DNA of 64,000 bases from Diphasiastrum complanatum (Eukaryota > Streptophyta > Lycopodiopsida > Lycopodiales > Lycopodiaceae): positions 67,333,923 to 67,397,922 of the forward strand of contig CM055092.1 of the NCBI GenBank assembly GCA_029204225.1. The letters are read 5' to 3'. Under the pieces are notes generated by a model. The model ran no database searches. It was given only the letters and a program-made list of their open reading frames with translations, and had not been told where the DNA came from. The position numbers and the translations under genes were made by a program. Shown here piece after piece: positions 11,352-24,289 of the stretch; positions within the stretch are counted from its first letter, which is position 1, and every line of letters starts with the position of its first letter.

Positions 11352-12005
11352 TGTGAAAATTGTCAACATTTCCTAGCTAGTTTGAGGCCTAAATTGGCAA
11401 TTTTTGTACATAGTTTTGGATCTAACCTTTCACACGTGTGAAAGAGACCTAGATACTTTTATTCTAGTATATATTTCATGTTGAAGAAGTCTCAAACTTC
11501 GGGACCTTCTAAATGACACTAAAATCATGTTATTTGGACATATAGGCCAAAATTGGCTATTTTAGGTTACTGGTGTCCTAAAATTGGGTCCTAAGTTCTA
11601 GAGAGAGGAGAGAGAGTCATCTCTCTCACCTATATTAGGCTGAAATTCGTGGAGAACAGGTTGGAGAAACCTTTTGTATGCTTCATTGAGATCAATAGAT
11701 CATTGTCATTGTTTCTTCCTCCATTGAGAGCATTGTTGTGTGTATTGTCTTCAAGCTATTGTGTATGATCTTAGGTGCTTTCCAAAAGTGGTAGGCTGAT
11801 GTATTATGGACTGTATAATGCTATTTTGGGCCGCACTTGATGTTTATGGAAGTTTCCATTTGTGATAAATGCTTTTTGATCAAGTTCTTTGCATTCTAGG
11901 TAGCATAGAATGTGTTGCCAATTCCTAGCTTATGTAGTTTGGAGTGCAAGCATTCAAGCCAATGATCTTGGAGTTTAGATCCACTTAGGATCTGTATTTT
12001 TCACA
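11352..12005 (+). repeat. 3' LTR of copia element 3
   Basis: It begins TGTGAAAATTGTCAACATTT after the purine tract and ends ...TTTTTCACA, 654 bp. It is clearly related, in reverse orientation, to 36439-37090, and partly to 39700-40043 and 45669-46066. A strongly purine-rich AGAGAGAGGAGAGAGAG segment lies near 11600. Confidence 0.85.
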
Positions 12006-14780
12006 TAATGTTCTAAAATCCTTTGAGATTCTAAGATATATCCAGTCATCAACTTTAAAATCTCCGCAAGATATATTAAGATTGGCATAGTGCTCCCAAG
12101 CACTTCGGATACTATCCTTATCCACTTGCAACATTTCTTGCATATCATGTAGGAAATCCACAACCTTCTGGATCTTAATAGATTTTGTCTTCACATTAAC
12201 AGAAGATCTAGGTTGAAAACTGCACATAAACATAAAAGGACTAACTTGTATCATAATGTTTTCTACTATTGTATGCAAACTCAATTAGAGGAATGTAATC
12301 TTTTCAAAAGAATGAATGAGATTGCTTGTGAGAAACATATGTCCTTAGCATATCTTTCATAGTCTGATTAGTCCTTTCTGTCTAGCCATCTGATTCAGGA
12401 TGATCAGAAGAACTAAAACTAAGAGAAGTTTCCAATTTATAGAATATTGTTGACCAAAAGTGACCTATGAACTTTGGATCTTTATCACTAACAATGTCAC
12501 TCGGCAGTCGATACAATTGAAATAACCTTTCAACAAAGATCTAGGCTTAATCAGAAGCCTTGATAATTGACTTAACTAGTATGAATGCAACTAACCTAGT
12601 TAACATGTCCACAACCCAAATAGAATTATTTTTCCGTTGGGTCTTTGGAAGTCCAACTACAAATTCCATCGATATGCTTTTCCATCTCTTATCAGGGATA
12701 TCTAATGGATGCAAAAAACCACCAGCCTTAAGGCATTCAACCTTAGCTATTTGACAGGACTTGCATCTAATCACATATGACTCGACATATGGCTTGAGCT
12801 TTGGGCAATAAGACTCTCTTCTAACCACGTCAAGAGTCACGTGTATACCGGGATGTCCTCCACAGGGTATGTCATGACATTCAAACAAAATATCTCGTTT
12901 GAGCTCATCGTCTCCAAGTACAGAAACTTTTTCATTCCAAATAAAAATCTATCTCAAATGGTAAATTGTTTCTTATATGTCCTTGTTAGTTGAGGCCCTT
13001 GTGAACTCGACTCAACACTGAATTCATTTCTTCCGATCTGAACAATGTTCCAAATATGACCAACATGAGAATCATTTTCATATTTTTTTCTCTCATCGAA
13101 AGATATAGATCCGTGGAAATTTGGGTGAATGATAACTCATTCAGTTCACCAATATGATTAAGAGCATCCACAACTTGATTTGGGCTGCCTCTTATATAAC
13201 GGATTTCATGATCGAATCCTTGTGTCAATTCGGTGCATCGGGCTTTCCTACCTCGAAGATCATGCTGATTGCAAAAGTACTTAAGAGGCTAGTGATCCGT
13301 ACACTATAAACTTACTACCATACAAGTAGTGTCTCCAGGTCTTAAGTACATGGACTACTATAAACAATTCGTTTTCCTGTGTAAAATGCATTTGAAGACC
13401 AATGTATTTCTTGCTTTCAAATGCTAGTGGTCTATCATTTGTAATAGAATTGCTCCAATTGTAGTATCACTTGCGTTAGTTCTCATGACATAAGGTAAAT
13501 CTTGATCTACAAAATGGGTGCTGAAACAATCAGAGTTTTAAGTTTCTCAAAACACTGATTTAATTTCTCGTTCCATACAATAGGTGGACTAGGTCGATTC
13601 CTCTTTTTCTTTTTGTTAACAATCCCTTTTGTCGGATTATTGAGCGGGGCTACTACTTTAGCATAATCCTCAATAAATATCCGAAAGAAATTTTTTTTTT
13701 CCAAAATGATTCAACTTGCCTCACAATTTGTGGAATCGGCCAATCAACCACTATCTTGAAAAATTTTTCGTCAGCCTTGATCCCATAAGCAATGATCTTA
13801 TGATTGAGATAAACCAGTTCATGCTTGAAGAATTCACACTTGGATTCCTTAACGTAGAGTAACTTCTGCTAGAGTTTCATCAAGATAGTTCTCAAGTGCT
13901 CTATGTATTCCTCAAAGGTCTTACTATAGACAAGAATATCATCTAGGAACACTACCACAAACTTCCCCAAATATGGACGAAATGAATCATTATCATTTGT
14001 TGGAACATTGTTGGAGTGTTCGTTAATCCAAAATGCAACACTAAGAACTCATAATGGCCAAATCTAGTAAGAAATCCAAACTTTTGGGCATTTTTTAATT
14101 TAATTCCTATATGATAGTACCCTGTCCTGAGATCTATCTTAGTGAAATATTTAGCCCCCCCTAAGCGATCCACAAAGTCATCCATCTTAGGTAACGAATA
14201 TTTATTCTTAATAGTCAACCCCTTGTAATCCACATACATCCCAAAAATCTCCATCCTTCTTCACATTCAGAAGAATGGGAACGCCCCATGGTGACTTACT
14301 GGGTTGGATATCTCCCATCCTCAGATAGTTTTCTATTTGATTTGAAATCTTTACCTCCTCTTTCTGAGAGAACCTGTAAGGTTGTTTGGAATTAACTCTA
14401 TCTTGTGATCTACTGACCTAGATGACGGTAAACCGTGAGGTAACTCTGATGGAAAAACATTCTTAAATTCACTTATGATTTGATCTTCATTGCTTGTTCG
14501 TGGTCTAAATTTACTGAGTTCAAAATTATTAAAAACTCACAACTATTTAGATACACGTCAGAAACATCCACAACAGGAATAACAAATATTGAAAAACTTC
14601 ATACTGTGAATAATCAAATGCTTCCATTGTATTAACTGTAGAAATTCCATTCAATAGATGTACAAAATTATTTCTAAATAAAGTAACTACCTTATCACTG
14701 TCCTTGAAAGTGAGAACATGTTTCTCAAAATTAATAGCCAGAGAAGGCAAACCATTCATAACCAAAAATAAAAAATGTAC
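12006..14780 (-). mobile_element. Degenerate Ty3/gypsy element
   Basis: Read leftward, the order is protease-like sequence (14.77-14.55 kb), RT (14.25-13.95 kb, 'YSLPKMDDF', 'KIDLRTGYYHI'), RT/RNase H connection (13.70-13.5 kb, 'NEKLNQCFEKLK'), RNase H end (13.23 kb, 'EIRYIRGSPNQVVDALN'), integrase zinc finger and core start (12.89-12.55 kb, 'HPGIHVTLDVVRR', 'CKSCQIAK'), and integrase C-terminal region (12.28-12.0 kb). All are in separate frames with stops. No LTRs were found. The left edge is the end of the copia LTR at 12005. Confidence 0.85.
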
Positions 14781-15556
14781 GGGCTACGTCTAAAACATGA
14801 AAATTAACTAATTTTCTATGTCTTTGTATCAAAACTACGAGATTTGGCACTTTCACATTTCAAGTCTCCAACTGTGCTCCTGAAGCTAGATAAACTCTAT
14901 ATCTATGATTGCCAGCATTCACATGTTGTGGCTTAGGGGTGAAGCTTTTGTGTACTAATTTTAGACTTCTAGTTGGTTGCATGGTTTGACTCCATAGTGT
15001 ATTTTCAAGTGTCCTTGAAAGCAAAGTCCTTGGAACATTTGTATTACTACCTTAACAGGAATTAGCTACAATAATAGTGGAGTATTCAACAATTTTAAGG
15101 CATTAGCCTTTTACACTCATTCGTATGAAATGAACTCCATGCCAGGAAACACAAGTCTAGTCTATCTTAGTGATCCTCTTGATAATGACATCAAGATTTT
15201 CAAACTGCAAAAAACTGTTGTGTGAATATGTTTCACAGTCCCTTTTGTCTATTTGTGGCCCTGAAGCTTTTTAATGTCTTTTGAGTAATCATTTGGTGTT
15301 TTGTTATTTTGGTGTGTCGAGACTCTCATGCTCCTTGGCATTCTAATCTCTATTTTGGTCTCCCACCCTTTTGTGTGTTATTTAACACCTTTATGTGCAT
15401 TTGAGAGTCTCCATTGTTGCCTTTGTGTTTGTGAAACCATCCATCGTCATGTTGTGTCAGGTTGTGTTGCTGTATTTTGGAACTCTCGAGACCACCTCGA
15501 TTCGTTAAATTGCTCCTATAAGCTCCATAATTGATTCATGTAACCCAAAGTTGTTG
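14781..15556. other. No recognisable gene
   Basis: The left part may continue the gypsy gag in decayed form. I see no motif that I can name. Short open frames such as 15301-15534 (+) have no recognisable similarity. Confidence 0.4.
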
Positions 15557-15692
15557 CATACTCTTTGTATGATGTAAGGGCTACTTCAAAGATTCTCTAA
15601 CTAATTTATTTGTTTAATTTCTATATACTCTTTGTATGATGTAAGGGCTACTTCAAAGATTCTCTAACTAATTTATTTGTTTAATTTCTATA
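15557..15692 (+). repeat. 68-bp tandem duplication
   Basis: Two adjacent, near-identical 68-bp copies, each beginning ACTCTTTGTATGATGTAAGG, at 15559 and 15627. Confidence 0.9.
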
Positions 15693-16700
15693 TCATTTTC
15701 ATTGTGTTTTTGTGCCTTGGAACACCACATTGGCACCAACAATTCCACTTGTAGCTAGTCAAGTTATGTTCTTCCACTCCTTGAAAAAAACATGCATAGT
15801 GAGGAGGCTTATGTTGGTGCAAGGGGAGGTGTCTAATGACACCAAAATTATGGGAGGAGCCAGATGTGTGATTAGGCCAAGCACCATGTCATTGCCCCAG
15901 TTCCAAGACTCCCCCTTAATAGTGCATGTGGCTAGCACTCACCAGCGGTCCATGATCATATCTTTGTCATGGTTAAATCCTAAGATGGGCACACTTTTGC
16001 TAGAGGTACTATGCTATATTCTCAATACAAGCTTTATTTGTGGCACCTAAAACTTATGGCATCACATGGTGTTCAATAGTTGCATGGATGGATGCATCTT
16101 TAGTCTTAAATGAAAGGATCTTAGATGTTGTTTTGTAATGCTTTAGCTTACGTACATGAGATGGATTTTTTCTAAGTTATGTAGTTTTTCCAATCGCATT
16201 GTCTCCAATTGATCTTGCTATGTAGTTTGTTAGTGTGGTTGAACCAAGTTATGACACGTAGCTACATAATGAACCACTAGTATGGGGATTGTGAACCATA
16301 AGATTCGTACCCATTGATCCTTGTCCTTTGGGAATTACCTAGCAAGATAAGGCCTTTTGTGGATACCACAAAGCAGTAATTGTCTAGTAACTGTCTAGCT
16401 TTTCTTACTTTGCAAATGGAGCTGAGTTGCAACATTACGACACGACGATAGAGAAGTTGTCTCTCAACAGTGATGATGTGATCACAACCTCCTTGTGATG
16501 ATGTCAAATATGTTGTGGGATGATGATGGAGTGAAGTATAGGTTGGGTTGGGGTGGTCATTGCTTTAGCTATGGAACGTGAGTGGCTTGATAGTTCCTTG
16601 GACTTTTGGGTGGAAGTGGGAGACACATTGTCAATGGTCATTGTCCCTTTTTTGAGAAGTTTTACGCTTAAGAAATTCTAGAAACTTTACTTCATGGACA
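15693..16700. other. Intergenic, no recognisable gene
   Basis: A 112-residue open stretch (15712-16050, +) has no motif that I recognise. Minus-strand stretches here are also featureless. Probably decayed repeat. Confidence 0.35.
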
Positions 16701-18042
16701 ATTACATTGCAGCTACTGTTGGTCCCTGGAGTCTGCCCCTACCAACCGGTATGCCTTGGGCGTTTGTGAGCAAAGCCTCCAGCCTCCAGGCATCGAGCCT
16801 GATCATGCACATGATATAGTAGCGTATACGCTGTGAGAGCTTTTGGAAGACATGTAATAGCTTCACCGTACTCTCAGTCAGGTTTCAGAGATCGGAGAGA
16901 GATGGGTGGAAGAAGTCTGAGCCTGTCCGGTATGTGCAGATTGGAAGATGGTCAAAGAACGTGCATTTACTGATTGCTCGCAAAAGGATCGACGATCCAA
17001 TCGTACCTCATTATTGCAGCATTGCTGGTTATCAGTAACTTATTGATTACCTTCATTTTTCAGCTGAGATGAAGTAGAAGGCTGAAGCGTGGAAAGGGAC
17101 TTTGATTGCAATGCCAATTGTAATTTGTGGTCTTTTGGGTTTAGCGAGGCGAAGTGGGATGTTCATGGAGAATTTTCCAATTTAGAATGCTTTTCAAGTC
17201 ACAAGGCGCGTGCCGAGTAGTCACTTAATTCTGTGTCATCATCTTGAGCTAAAAGGCTCAAGCCAGTGCCATCATCTGAGCTTCAACTCAAGCAGTGAGG
17301 TAAGAATCCAGCCTTGACGATATTTGCCACAAGCCTGCTGCTAACAGATTCATTTACTGTTCTCTAAGTGTTGGGCCTAGCTGGTTATATCAAGCTGCTT
17401 TCTTATGGTAGATACATAGTTGTCTCCCTTTAGTTTGCTTTGCAAAGTGGAACGATCCAAAGCCTTTAATGGGTTTGCTGAGTCGTTTATGCACATTGCT
17501 CTCTATTGGCAAAATGTCTTTCTTCTGGGGCAAGTATCTCCGGAGATGAAAGGTCGCTACTCGTACAATTGTCTAGTATACTCGCGATCCTCGAGAAAAG
17601 GGCCTCCCAACATCATAATTAGCCAACTTCTAGATGAATATGAATCCTTTCAGTAACTAGTACTCTTGCTTGTTAGCGTACAAGATAGAAAAGCTTCTGC
17701 TAGTAAGTAAAATAATTTGCAGCTCTCTGGTTTAACTTAATGTCTCCTTTTCTGTGGATGAACCAATAAAAGCAAATTTACCAGAGACATATTATCACAG
17801 TGTACTTCTTTATGACTTTAGTTTCTGTCATTCCATTTGAATGAAGTATCACGTATTCAGCCTGAAGGCTTCGTGCTTTTTGGTTTCACTCCTTGGCAGT
17901 GTAATGAATCGGTTTGTAAAGTACGTGAAAAACTATAAGCTAGTTGAAAATTCCATGCCGTCGCTCATGGTAGCATGATTTAGCCTTGGCTCCCTGCTAA
18001 AGTGCTTTTAAATTATTAACTTTACTAGAATAGTCGTGCAGA
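16701..18042 (+). other. Upstream region / presumed 5' leader of the PIF-like gene
   Basis: No coding exon is recognisable. A donor-like site (GTAAGAATCC at about 17301) and an acceptor-like GTGCAG directly before the first coding exon (18042) would fit a 5' UTR intron, which is an inference. No TATA box could be assigned with confidence. Confidence 0.35.
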
Positions 18043-18044
18043 GT

Positions 18045-20871
18045 ATGATTCACTGCGTCCCAGATTGTGATGCAAGTAGGGAAGACATCAATGCGGACAT
18101 TTCTTCAATCTTTTCCGTGCCTCCCGAAACAGTGAACTGGGATGTACAGCATCTAAGAAAGGCAAAAATTTTTGATCTAGCTTATGGGTAAATTTTTTTT
18201 TTTAATAAAGCTGATGATCATGTTGTCACTAACCTTGTACCTCAATTGAGTGTATTCAATCTTTTTGGCTCTCTCTCTTTTCTGATTATACTTTACTGAT
18301 ATGCAGATCAGATTGCAGGCTTTCTGATACAGATTGGACCTCGGGTGTTGAGTATCTTAGTATGCAGCCCCAGCCCCAGCCCCAGAACGCGAAGTATGGG
18401 AAGCATTTGTCTGGTCAAATTAGTCAAGAACGAGAACAAGCCAATATACCTACAACTTCCAAAATTTTCAAGGATGGCTCCCTTGACGCTTTATTCAACA
18501 ATGTCATGGCTGTAGACGATCAAGCATGTACCAACCATACAGCGGATGCACTGACATACTCTTATTCTTCAATAGATGATGATATGCTGGCTTATCTTTA
18601 TCCTTTCGACATTCCTTTGGACAGAGACGATTGCTGCGACACTTTCGCTGAGCTTGCAAATCATCACTTACATGCCCGCAAGCAACTCGCAGTTGAGCAG
18701 AGTCTTGAGCCACTCTCGCTGAACAAAGCGGCAGATGTTGTTGCACTTCCTGATGCTGCACAGGATTTAAGCTTCCAGCCACGTTTAGGTAGTGGCAAAG
18801 CTCCGGCAGCACAGCACCCTTTGATTTGCAAGAATCCTCAGAATGTCCAGCCAACAATCAAGTCTGCAGCTGTACATCAGTGCCCTCCGGACGTTCTCTC
18901 AAATAGCATCTCTTCTTCAACAGCAACCTCTTCGGCTATGTTACCACCAAAATGCCAGTCTATTCGTTCCCCTGCCAATTCATCACTGCCGGCAGTAGAG
19001 ATGAGTGCAATGAATTTTCCGTATTTTTCCCGTCCCGCAGCTTTAGCTAAAGCAAGTTTACACACGTTAAGCATGTGTAATTCTAATCACAGGCATCAAC
19101 AGTTTTCAAAAAGTAACGTGGAGACATGTGTTTCTTTTGGAGAGTCTACCACAGGAGTCAAAAGTCCAATCGTGTGTAGTGAAGAAGCAGCCCAATCTCT
19201 TATTTGTCCTAATGCCCTATCAATTTCAAGCATACAAAAGAAAAATTGTGGCCACTCTAGTTTGCCTTCCTCACAAAACACTGGGTATGTTGACTCGGAC
19301 ACAGTAACAAATAGAACTAGGGATGCTGGAAGTGGGAATCAGGGTTTGAAGCAGGGAATGTCCAGCTTGACATGTAGCACTGTTCACGAGGACAAAATCA
19401 GTTCTCCTTCAGCTCCAGAAATTATGCAGGCCGTGGAGCCTTCATCTGCTACTTCCTCAGGAGACTCTGGGAATATTTCTAAAAAACGCGAGAAAATTGC
19501 TATCAAAGATGGAAAAAGGAAAACGAGAGAGAACGAGAATCGAACAGATTTGAAGAGTGATGTGGTTAGTATAATCTGCAGTCAGTTAAACCTCTGGCTG
19601 CTAGAACCTTTTCTTAACTGGACACATTAGCGAATTGAATGTGGAAAGCATTCACTTGTAGACCACAGTAAATTTCTCTGCAAATCAAGTTTAATGTCAG
19701 TAAACAGAATGAATGAGTGTGACAGGATGCTGATAACGACTATCATGAGCTGAAAAGACCTGTTCGAGGGAGGAATTCAAAGAGAAGCAGGGCAGCTGAA
19801 GTTCACAATCTGTCTGAACGAGTAAGTGTTACCACTTTGAAAACGTTTTGCTCAGTACGAGCTTAAGGCTTTGTATTAAACAAATTTCGATGGATGCTTG
19901 TACAGAGGCGGCGTGATAGAATCAATGAAAAGATGAGGGCTTTACAAGAGCTTATACCAAACTCAAACAAGGTTAGGCTTATATCTACTGCTAAGCTTCC
20001 CTGAAGTTTTTTTGATTTTAGGTCATCAAAAAGGCTTCTTTGCTATGAAGTTATGAAGCATATGGAGGATAAGAAACTTTCTGTTTATTCGGTTGTTTCT
20101 ATTTCAGACGGATAAAGCTTCTATGCTTGACGAGGCTATTGAGTACTTGAAGATGCTTCAGTCTCAAATTCAGGTTGTTGTCTTTGGGTGAGACAAAGAA
20201 CAGAGTTTCACTTTTCGAGCTGTTCTCTGACTTCATGATTCCTTTACTGGCATGCTAGTTCAACCCTCTTCTTTCTTGTGACCAGTATAGTGGGGTGCAG
20301 ATAATGTCTATGGGGAGCGGAATGACTGTCCCTCCTTTGATAGTTCCTGCTGGACTGCAACAATTGCGAGTGCCTCAAATGGCACATGTACCTAATGTAA
20401 GTATGGGGGTAGGATTGGGAATGGGGATGGGCATGCGCATGGGCCTGGGTATGATGGGGATGACAAACAATGGCTCTGGGTGGCACGTGAATCCTTCGCC
20501 TTTGTCTGGATCACCGCATAATTCCATGATGCCGTCTGCCAGTTTTTCTGATTCACGTGAGCCATATCTGAGCACTGGGATCCTTGATTGTCACAACGCA
20601 ATGGTGAACCCTCAGCAATTGCAGGTATTTTCCCAACTATTCCAAATCCAATTCTTTAAGCTTCTGATGTATGATTTATACGGAAGAAATTTAAGAGCTT
20701 TCGCAGGAATTTTTTATTTTGATACCTAACGCTTCCTTTGCGTTGTTGGTTGTTTCTTAGCCTGTGAATATGGACTTATATCAAGCATATATACTGCGCC
20801 AACAGCAACAGCAGACACAGAGCCAGCATTTGCATTGCCAGATTCAGCAATATCCAAATGGTTCACAATAA
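18045..20871 (+). CDS. PIF: PHYTOCHROME INTERACTING FACTOR-like bHLH transcription factor
   Basis: Seven coding exons join in frame: 18045-18187, 18307-19564, 19726-19821, 19906-19971, 20108-20173, 20286 (or 20301)-20624 and 20761-20871, giving 692 (or 687) residues. All introns have GT-AG ends, and the three short bHLH exons are phase 0. The start MIHCVPD resembles the N-terminus of other PIFs. An APA-like motif ([10 protein letters not shown], ~residue 283) is present. The APB motif expected near the N-terminus (ELLWQNGQ type) is not visible. The basic region ([20 protein letters not shown], from ~486) has the H-E-R pattern of G-box binders, and helix-loop-helix follows to ~543. Downstream come MSMGSGM, a Met/Gly-rich run and a Gln-rich end. 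PIFs are nuclear repressors of light responses that are removed after binding active phytochrome. A second acceptor for exon 6 changes only five residues. An upstream coding exon cannot be excluded. Confidence 0.9.
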
Positions 20872-22193
20872 ACGAGGAATTCTTCTTTGAGAGCTTAGCT
20901 GGACATGCTGCGGTGAAGTACGTCTCTGTGATTTAGCTTCCTTTTACCAAGTGATTAATCGGGAACTTGTCTTAGCATACAAATCCTTGGAATCTTTTTG
21001 TAAGTTCCAGTTATGATCTTTCTTTATGCTTTACTTGTTTTTTCTGCTCTGATTAGTGTGTCTTCTAATCGGTACTTGTGTGATGTCTAAACCTTCTGAT
21101 CCAAGTTCAATTTGGAAGTTTTGTAGTTTTCATTATTAGGCTTAATCTATCAATATTTGCATGCATGTCTAGGAACTTTTTATGTGAGAATGAAGATGAT
21201 TTGACTGGTATAATCTCTTGCAGGAGTGTTATCTCAAAGTTTTGTCACCATGCTGTTAAAGAGACTTTTCCATGCAGCGCCAAATGGTGATATATCTAAA
21301 TCACGTATACAATTACAGCGGCCTGCAGAATGTTATGAGAAATTTATATGCATGATATAAGTGTTGCAGGGATTAAAATTATTCTGTATTATATAGTTGT
21401 TCAATGAGAGGCTAAATTGATTCTGTATTATATGGTTGAACTAGAAAAAGTTCACGGTAGCAACATTTGCTGGATGTAATATACAAAATCCATCAATCAC
21501 AACTTTCATTTGGCTCTACTAGCCATACCCACAAGCTAGTATATTAAGTCTCTCTCTGCACTTGAGCCGTTGCTAATATTTTTAGTTGAATTCTGATCCT
21601 GTCTCCATCTTCAGTAAGAATACCTGAATTTGGCTTCTTGGACTTCTCTCCCAGACATTAGTCAAAATTGAAGCTTGAGAGAAGATTCATGCAGTTCTCT
21701 TGTTAAGCAGATTATACATGTAAAGCCGCAACTATAAACCTTATGTCTAGAGTGGTTCTGAGAGAATACAAGAGTCATATGAGATCCATGAATCCAAGGA
21801 ACTGAAAGCACTGTTCATGCAAGAAATAGTTAATTCATTTGTGATTTCATTACCCAAGGGGGTTTGGCTTAGTTTCTGAGCTTGGGAATCCAAAGTTGCT
21901 TTGGTCCCAAGTTAGAGCCTCCCCTTGTATGTGGTTTTTTAACCTACACTATTACAATTCTACAGACTAAAAATTCTCAATGCCATGATCGGCATACAGA
22001 AGCAACTGCACATGCTTTTGCTACTGCTGAAGACTGAACTAAATGTCATAAGATATATACTGCTTATATTGCAGGTGTGAATGGGGTTCACTCATTTGTG
22101 AGAGGTGGAATCCAAATTATGTTAGAATTGGATTCACCAGCTGTGGGTATACATAGAGGCCGCCTCCACGAGTTTCAAAGCATGTAATACTGT
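20872..22193 (+). other. 3' flank of the PIF-like gene
   Basis: No coding sequence was recognised. The first part is probably 3' UTR. AG-ending, acceptor-like sites (for example before 21225) might mark UTR introns, but I cannot support a model. Confidence 0.35.
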
Positions 22194-22595
22194 AATGAAA
22201 TGTTGTTGAACTGATACTAGAATATCCCTCTATTTGCATTTCCATCTATGCTCCATTTTCATGCATTAAGTTTGGGTACTGATGTATGAATGTGATTGTT
22301 GTTGATTCTTCCTCTTCAAGCTTGGTTTTGTGATTAGAATCAAGTAGATGTGCAGGGCTTTTTAGTAGATCATAACTATTTTGATATGATGCTGCTTGGT
22401 GCTCGACTCCCTGAGGAGTTCTTGTTACAAATATTGAGTGATATTTGTAATAAGAACTTTGTAGGATTTGGAGTTCTTAGTTAAATTCAGTCTTGTTGAT
22501 TCCGTTGATTTCAGTAGGATTAGTTTCAATCTCATTTCTTGTTCTTGCTTGAAGGGAACTGTAATATCAGCAATCAGGGTCTGAAACGAAACGAA
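22194..22595 (+). repeat. Dispersed ~400-bp repeat, copy 1
   Basis: Aligned by eye, this matches the reverse complement of 60856-61267 over almost its full length, with scattered substitutions and one ~20-bp indel near its right end. It includes GACTCCCTGAGGAGTTCTTG. No coding potential, tRNA-like box or terminal TG..CA was noted. It could be an LTR fragment, a SINE or a short non-autonomous transposon. Confidence 0.85.
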
Positions 22596-22939
22596 ACGAA
22601 TTACTAATTATAATTAGTGTTAATGACGACACGTGTCCCAATAAAATATTGACAACTGAGAGGGAATGGTCCATATGACATGGCAAATTCAATGGTGCAG
22701 ATTAAATCAAGTGTGGGCCCACAAAGTACACCTCTAACATTAACCCTAGATAAAGCAATAACTATGCCTACAAGTTAACATCAACTAGCCTGTCTATCTA
22801 CTAGCAGCCTTATCCTAAGTGAGCCTAGTCCTTATTTCAAATTTTGAATGTTCACAAGCTTGTATCTCATTTTGGTTCACCTTATCTGAAGATCTATACA
22901 CTATTTCGCATATCCTACATTATCATTACATCATCCATT

Positions 22940-24289
22940 ATGGCCTCTACTCAATCAAGGAAGCCCAAGAATCAACTAGCTTCCATTGTTGCACACATCA
23001 AAGATTCCAATGAGCATTGGGTGCCCCATACATTTTCAACTTTTGATTGGGTTTACATGCAACCATCGGGCAAAGGAACTCACAAGGTTGCAAAGAGGAA
23101 GCGAAACAACCAAGACTACCATTGGAAAGGAAGGATCCACGAATTCAAGATCGACCAAAACGACGAATACCTTGCAAATGTGCAACACGTATACATGCGT
23201 CGAGGTATTTTATTGGATGTGGCTGTTGTTGATAGAACCATACAGTCACATTGTAGGTCTCACCTCTTTTATTCTTGTGTTAACTATTATGTTTGAATTA
23301 TTATTATGTCATTGTAATGGATAATAATGTTGCATTAATGCTTGGTGCAGATGTCTTTCCTTCAAATAGCTTTGACTGGCAAAACGTGAAGTCCTTCACT
23401 GGAAAATTCTCCGCCATACACGCCAAATATGGAGAACTAATATATGGTGGGTTGGCATCCTCTGCCCTGATCAAAATGGGCATTTTCTTTTACGATCACA
23501 TGTACGAAGTTCCAAAAAAAAAACTTTGGCCAACGCAATTAGCACCAATTTCTGAGCCTACGATCAATTTTCACGAGTGGCCATATGTTGACCAACTGAC
23601 TATTGAATTAACGAAGAGACAACTTCTCAAAGAGATTGAAGCCAACATTCGGATCCAAACGAGTCTACACTAGCATCTTTGTGCCGATCACCGTATTTGT
23701 TGCCATATTTAAGGCGGTCCCCTTTAGGAAAACAAACACGATGTGGGCATGGAAAGCAATAGAATCATCACTGTTGGATAACATATTTGTCGCATGGGAT
23801 TCAAAGAAAATGGAGCATAAAGGAGATTTAATAAGGTGTAAGCTCTCTTGTGAAACAATGACCATAAGGTATCATATTTCACGTCAAACATGCTCCTTAA
23901 GTTTCATCTATAGGCGATATAAGTTTGGTCATGGTCGATGGGACCCTCTGAACGCGGAGACGAATCAGCAAGAAGTGGAGATATCCATACATTTGCCCCA
24001 TGATGAAATACGAGAAATTCATATAAATAAGGAGTGCAGCCTAGAAGATCTTCGGCATATGCTTGGATTGACTTTTGTTGATGTGCCAGTAGATTTTGTC
24101 TTCACTCGTAATGGACAAAATGTGAGTCCCTATTTTCCATCAGATTCCTATATTTTTAAATAGCAATGTTGAATAAATATAGGATTATTAACTTTGTGTC
24201 TAGTTTTGCAGATATGGAGACGAGCCGAAAAAGATCATGAATGTGTTTCATTTTTACAAATAGGGACATTAGGAGTCCAATGGGAATAA
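22940..24289 (+). pseudogene. Unknown four-exon gene (gene A), one frameshift
   Basis: Exon 1, 22940-23252 (donor GTAGGT). Exon 2 from 23351 (acceptor TTGGTGCAG). A +1 frame change between about 23590 and 23680. Exon 3 to 24121 (donor GTGAGT). Exon 4, 24212-24289, ending TAA. Splice phases fit at both clear introns. The product would be about 385 residues with basic, Lys-rich early sequence ('KVAKRKRNNQDYHWKGRIHE'), a middle part rich in Phe/Trp ('FDWQNVKSFTGKF') and an acidic or polar end ('RNGQN' joined to 'IWRRAEKDHE'). I recognise no domain. The frame change could be a one-base indel or an intron I missed. It is transcribed toward the H3-like gene, 450 bp upstream of it. Confidence 0.6.

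Larger units (their letters stand above)
7693..12005 (+). mobile_element. Copia element 3, 5'-truncated, with long open frame
   Basis: The left edge lies inside gag, directly joined to the truncated LTR of element 2. There is no 5' LTR. Inside is one uninterrupted polyprotein frame (7763-11338), then the tract GAAGAGGGAG and a 654-bp LTR. The same LTR and tail occur in the leftward nested element at 36.4-40.0 kb, so they belong to one family. The intact frame suggests that this copy is young or was recently copied. Confidence 0.85.

Noticed and set aside
15557-15692. 68-bp duplication as a CRISPR-like array
   Set aside because: Only two adjacent copies without spacers, in plant nuclear DNA.
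20244-20601. Minus-strand frames opposite the Met/Gly-rich PIF exon
   Set aside because: Shadows of a biased coding exon that splices correctly on the plus strand.
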